Shown here: one piece after another, positions 61,218 to 64,000 of the stretch | Layout of the letters: the number at the start of each line of letters is the position of its first letter | How positions within the stretch are numbered: position 1 is the first letter of the stretch | Assembly: GCA_937868765.1 (NCBI GenBank) | Contig: CALMNL010000006.1 | Coordinates: forward strand, 372,001 to 436,000 | Reading direction: 5' to 3' | Length of the DNA: 64,000 nt | From: an uncultured Desulfatitalea sp. | GTDB taxonomy: Bacteria > Desulfobacterota > Desulfobacteria > Desulfobacterales > Desulfosarcinaceae | Position numbers and translations under genes: made by a program | Notes under the pieces: model-generated | Told to the model about the DNA's origin: nothing | Database searches by the model: none | Seen by the model: the letters and a program-made list of their open reading frames with translations, nothing else

Positions 61218-61615
61218 ACGAGACCCTGCATCAGGCCGCCCAGGCCTATCTGGAACACCTGCGGACTCAGGGAAAAAAGGAGCGGACGATCTACACCTAT
61301 GGCAAGGACTTCGAGCAGATCGAGGCCTTCTTCGGTGCGGAGCGCAAGCTGTCCAGCGTCCTCATCCCCCACGTGGGAAAATTCTTCAAGTCCGATGCGC
61401 TGCTCAAACTGCCCAACGGGCGGGAGCGCTCCGCGCCCACGGTCGAAAAGACCAAGCGGGTGCTCCGCATGTTTCTGATCTGGGCAAAGGAGACCGGCCG
61501 CATCGACAAGCTTCCTCTGCCCAAGGACACGCCCATGGGCCGGAGCGCCAAGAAAGGAGGAGAGCGCGATGACGAACACGACACCATCGAGGCTCCGGCT
61601 GCTGAGCAGTCCTGA
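61214..61615 (+). CDS. Tyrosine recombinase core-binding (SAM-like) domain protein
   Basis: 133 residues. YLEHLRTQGKKERTIYTYGK and VEKTKRVLRMFLIWAKETGR match the N-terminal SAM-like domain of phage integrases and XerC/D, but there is no catalytic domain. It overlaps the start of a full recombinase by 47 bases in another frame. It may be an accessory DNA-binding subunit or the remnant of a second recombinase. Starts after AAAGGAG. Confidence 0.7.
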   Translation: MNETLHQAAQAYLEHLRTQGKKERTIYTYGKDFEQIEAFFGAERKLSSVLIPHVGKFFKSDALLKLPNGRERSAPTVEKTKRVLRMFLIWAKETGRIDKLPLPKDTPMGRSAKKGGERDDEHDTIEAPAAEQS

Positions 61616-62528
61616 GCCTTCCAGCGCGCGGCCCGGTTTCACCGACGCCTTGGAAGCCTTCGGCAGGAGGCTCGCGGCCGAAGGGCGTTCGGAGAACACC
61701 ATCAGCGCATACCTGCGCGACCTCTCGTACTTGTCAGAGGCGCTCCTCCGGAGGCATCCGGGAGTCGTCCCGGACGAGGTGACCAACTCCATGGTCGACG
61801 AGGCGTTGACCTCACCGGAGGTGACGACCTCGGCTGGAGGCGGCGGCCGCTCGCCGGCGTCCATGCACCGTTTCAAGGCGGCTGTCCGGTCGTTCTTCAC
61901 CTGGGCCGAGCAGAACGGGATCGTCCGGGAGAATCCGGCCGGGTCGTTGACCCTTCGCAGGCTTCCCCGAACTCCGCCCAAGTTTCTGACCGAGGCCGAG
62001 AAACGCCGTTTGCTCAAGGAACTTCGCGGCAGGGCATCCTCGCTGGCAGTCCGTGACCGCGTCATCATCGAGGTCTTCCTCGGGACCGGCATCCGGCTGC
62101 AGGAACTCGTCGACCTGGACATCGAGGACGTGGACCTCGACGCCAAACATCTCCGCGTGCTCGCCAAGGGCTCCGTCCCGCAAGTGAAGTTTTTAAAGTC
62201 CACTCTGCGCTCCCTCCTGCGGAGTTACTTGGCCGAGCGCCGACGCCAGGGCGACGGCGAATGCCGGGCCATGTTCCTCTCCAACCGCGGGGAGCGACTC
62301 TGCGAGCGGCAAGTGGCCAGGCGGCTCCAGTATTGGCTCAAGGCCGCGGGCATCGACAAGAAGCTCAGCCCGCATGCGCTTCGGCACACCTTCGCCACCC
62401 ACCTCTACAGCCGGACCGGAGATATCCTGGTGGTCCAGCGGGCCCTCGGTCACCGGGACCTGTCGACCACCCAGGTCTACACCCACCTCGTGGACGGCGC
62501 GCTGGAGGACGCCCTCGAGCGCCTCTGA
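61569..62528 (+). CDS. Tyrosine recombinase (XerC/D-like)
   Basis: 319 residues. N-terminal SAM-like domain (GRSENTISAYLRDLSYLSEA) followed by the catalytic domain with Arg in LGTGIRLQELVDLDIE, His-x-x-Arg in LSPHALRHTFATHL, His in ALGHRDLST and the nucleophile Tyr in QVYTHL. All catalytic residues are present. It could drive integration or excision of the phage, or inversion of a nearby segment. Unusually it lies between packaging genes, on the opposite strand, with its own terminator. Confidence 0.88.
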   Translation: MTNTTPSRLRLLSSPEPSSARPGFTDALEAFGRRLAAEGRSENTISAYLRDLSYLSEALLRRHPGVVPDEVTNSMVDEALTSPEVTTSAGGGGRSPASMHRFKAAVRSFFTWAEQNGIVRENPAGSLTLRRLPRTPPKFLTEAEKRRLLKELRGRASSLAVRDRVIIEVFLGTGIRLQELVDLDIEDVDLDAKHLRVLAKGSVPQVKFLKSTLRSLLRSYLAERRRQGDGECRAMFLSNRGERLCERQVARRLQYWLKAAGIDKKLSPHALRHTFATHLYSRTGDILVVQRALGHRDLSTTQVYTHLVDGALEDALERL

Positions 62529-62549
62529 TCCGCCGCCGACCATGAAAGC

Positions 62550-62573
62550 CAAGCGGTCCACCCGGGCCGCTTT
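62550..62573 (+). terminator. Rho-independent terminator after the recombinase
   Basis: AAGCGGTCC-ACCC-GGGCCGCTT forms a 9-bp stem (one G-U) with TTTT at its 3' side, 22 bp after the recombinase stop. Confidence 0.75.
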
Positions 62574-62574
62574 T

Positions 62575-62599
62575 CCATTGCCTGCTTCGGACAGGCAAT
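62575..62599. repeat. Perfect 9-bp inverted repeat (CATTGCCTG...CAGGCAATG)
   Basis: Nine-bp arms with a CTTCGGA loop, immediately after the terminator. Could be a recombinase-related or second termination hairpin. Confidence 0.45.
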
Positions 62600-62839
62600 G
62601 ACAAAGGCAAGAGACAGTCAGCCTACAGTCGCATCCCCGAACACATCCGCAGGCAATGATACGGGCAGCATCGGAGCCTTCGGGAGCCGGGCGGAAGCAT
62701 TGATCAAGAGAACCTTCCGCCGACCGGCGGCTTCGGAATGTCAGAGAACACGTCTTATCCGACATTCCCATGCCGGGGGTGGCCGCAAGTCCGCGTGTTT
62801 CGCGGGTCGCTGCATGGCGGGCGGTGGTGTTATCCGACC
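62600..62839. other. Non-coding gap between recombinase and small-terminase genes
   Basis: No supported gene on either strand. Local hairpins such as TTCCGCC-GACC-GGCGGC are present. Given the neighbouring recombinase it could hold recombination sites, but none is identified. Confidence 0.3.
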
Positions 62840-63376
62840 TCATTTCCGTGTTTTCCCTCTCGGGGTCGTTTTCCGGGCCGGTTTCTTCTGCGACTCCGCC
62901 AGCTTCTCAAGCAGAGCCGTGGCCCACTCAGCCGGCGTCGTCTCCGGTCCTTGGGATGCCTCGCCCTCACGGGCGATCTTGGTGGCCTTAAGGTCCTTGA
63001 GGTGACAGCGGATCATCCGGTCCAGCCGCTCGGCGGCGTCCCAGTCGCCGGACTCCTGAGCGCGGCCCAGCTTGAGGAAGTAGACCGCCACCAGCTCGAC
63101 CTGCATGAAGTCCGAACTCTTGTTGAACACGAAGTCCTGGTAGAGCTGGCCGATGATGGCCTCGAAGAGAGGACGCTCCTCCGGAGAGAGGAAGCGGTCG
63201 GCGTAGATGCCGTGGCGCAGGCTGTTCTGGTTGCCAGGGACTGCGCCGCTGCCGGTCCGCGCCTTGGCGGTCTTGCGGACCTCCTGCTCGGGCGCGGCGT
63301 TTCGGTGCCAGCGTTTGAGCTGACCCGCGTCGTGTTTTCCGATCCTGTCTTGGGCCTTGTCGTCTGCCATGGTCAC
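62840..63376 (-). CDS. Terminase small subunit candidate
   Basis: 178 residues. GAVPGNQNSLRHGIYADRFL followed by SPEERPLFEAIIGQLYQDF is a pattern frequent in small terminase-like proteins. A charged, basic C-terminus (KKPARKTTPRGKTRK) follows. It lies upstream of the large terminase though the recombinases stand between. TerS recognises the packaging site. Motif copy 1 lies 76 bp upstream. Confidence 0.65.
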   Translation of the reverse strand: MTMADDKAQDRIGKHDAGQLKRWHRNAAPEQEVRKTAKARTGSGAVPGNQNSLRHGIYADRFLSPEERPLFEAIIGQLYQDFVFNKSSDFMQVELVAVYFLKLGRAQESGDWDAAERLDRMIRCHLKDLKATKIAREGEASQGPETTPAEWATALLEKLAESQKKPARKTTPRGKTRK

Positions 63377-63451
63377 CGCATTTTTCGTTTCGGCATCTCG
63401 GGGTTCGGGGCGGAAGGCGAATTTCGCCCTCTTCAGGGAAAACCCCTTCGA

Positions 63452-63481
63452 TATCTACCGGAGCGGATCGCGATGCGTCGG
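63452..63481 (-). promoter_or_regulatory. Conserved phage motif, copy 1 (CCGAC-N15-CCGGTAGATA)
   Basis: Minus-strand CCGAC and CCGGTAGATA with a 15-bp spacer. The TAG inside the motif is the stop codon of the Mor-like gene. Confidence 0.65.
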
Positions 63482-63748
63482 AATGGATTCCTCGCGGCTC
63501 TGAGCCACGATCTGGCGTACCCGGCGGGGTGTCACGCCGGACAACCTGGCGATCTCGCGGGTGGGAACCCCTTGTCCCTTGAGCGCCAGCACGAGTTTGC
63601 GGCGCTCCTCGTAGAAGCCCACGTCGCTCGGCACCCAGAGGAGACCGGTGAAATGCTGCCGGACGGTGTCGAGCACCTCGGACGGCAGAACGTCCCTGGC
63701 ATTGGCGTAGGGCCGTTTCATGTTTCTGGATTCGTTCTCTTGAGCCAT
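63455..63748 (-). CDS. Mor/C-like helix-turn-helix protein
   Basis: 97 residues. NARDVLPSEVLDTVRQHFTG, an EERRKLVLALKGQGVPTREI helix and ARLSGVTPRRVRQIVAQ form a layout like the Mor transcription activators of Mu-type phages (PF08765): N-terminal dimerisation part and C-terminal HTH. It precedes the packaging genes and overlaps the upstream gene by 31 bases. It is a candidate activator of the six-copy motif. A simple terminase-associated HTH is an alternative. Confidence 0.6.
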   Translation of the reverse strand: MAQENESRNMKRPYANARDVLPSEVLDTVRQHFTGLLWVPSDVGFYEERRKLVLALKGQGVPTREIARLSGVTPRRVRQIVAQSREESIPTHRDPLR

Positions 63749-64000
63749 GGTTGATCCACGTCCGGGTTGTGGAAACGAAGACGGTTCTCCCGCGGTGGCG
63801 GGCCGATGATCTCGATGTACTGCCGGGTCACTTGGCCGATGCGTTCGTTGGCATCGACGAAACAGACGAGTCCGTAATCCTCGCCGCAGGGGAAGCGGAA
63901 CCGTCCCCGGTTCTGATAGAGCCGCGCCTCGGACCAGCCGAGGGAGAGCGCCTGGTCGCGGATGGCATCGACCTTGTCGATGGCCGATTGCGGGACCTTC
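63718..64000 (-). CDS. Unknown phage protein, C-terminal part (runs off the right edge)
   Basis: 93 codons are visible on the minus strand to a TGA at 63718-63720. The sequence (QSAIDKVDAIRDQALSLGWS, then QNRGRFRFPCGEDYGLVCFV and RQYIEIIGPPPRENRLRFHN) has no recognised family. It overlaps the Mor-like start by 31 bases. Confidence 0.6.
   Translation of the reverse strand, partial: KVPQSAIDKVDAIRDQALSLGWSEARLYQNRGRFRFPCGEDYGLVCFVDANERIGQVTRQYIEIIGPPPRENRLRFHNPDVDQPWLKRTNPET

Noticed and set aside
1-64000. CRISPR arrays, tRNA or rRNA genes
   Set aside because: No regularly spaced identical repeats and no tRNA or rRNA signatures were noticed on reading; a dedicated search was not possible.

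Overview
The window is GC-rich DNA from a Gram-negative, probably anaerobic bacterium. A sulfate-reducer-like Desulfobacterota (former Deltaproteobacteria) fits best. This rests on a UGA-interrupted peroxiredoxin-like gene, a second UGA-interrupted Fe-S gene, and a DsrE / DUF1638 / FMN-reductase cluster. No rRNA, tRNA or CRISPR array was seen, so the host assignment is an inference.

Layout. (1) 1-847: the N-terminal 282 codons of a RelA/SpoT-family (p)ppGpp synthetase, running off the left edge. (2) 917-8529: a defence island on the minus strand (small HTH protein, HsdR, HsdM, target-recognition domain, HNH protein, XRE regulator). It is interrupted by a complete IS1380-family element at 2614-4392 with matching inverted repeats and a TTATA target duplication. 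Removing the IS restores one in-frame HsdM-TRD fusion of about 701 residues. (3) 8656-11580: a tightly coupled four-gene operon for an amidoligase, a DUF5049-like protein, a class II glutamine amidotransferase and a gamma-glutamylcyclotransferase-like protein. (4) 11841-12083: a small CopZ/BFD-type [2Fe-2S] gene with an in-frame UGA. (5) 12100-64000: the packaging, head and contractile-tail genes of a myovirus-like prophage, transcribed right to left.

The phage genes run, in transcription order: a partial unknown gene, a Mor-like HTH protein, a small-terminase candidate, lipoprotein and helper genes, large terminase, portal, a giant MuF polyvalent protein, a fusion of two DNA adenine methyltransferases with prohead protease and scaffold, a decoration-type protein, major capsid, connectors, a gp10-like protein, tail terminator, sheath, tube, a frameshifted tail-assembly chaperone, tape measure, CIS-type tube/LysM/gpD hub proteins, endolysin, holin-like protein, spike, PAAR tip, gp25, baseplate J, gpI, and tail fibres. 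Three foreign-looking modules interrupt this order: plus-strand tyrosine recombinases (61214-62528), a plus-strand XRE-ImmA/PIN pair (38549-40191), and a low-GC redox cassette with a Crp/Fnr regulator (41084-44976).

Main points for follow-up. Six intergenic copies of a minus-strand motif, CCGAC-N15-CCGGTARRTA, have invariant spacing and sit just upstream of phage gene blocks; they look like late promoters or activator sites. Two UGA codons replace expected cysteines, and each is followed by a stem-loop of the same geometry, which supports selenocysteine. A UUUUUUA slippery heptamer links the tail-assembly chaperone to its -1 frame extension. The MTase-MTase-protease-scaffold and MuF-kinase-like fusions suggest virion-carried effector enzymes.
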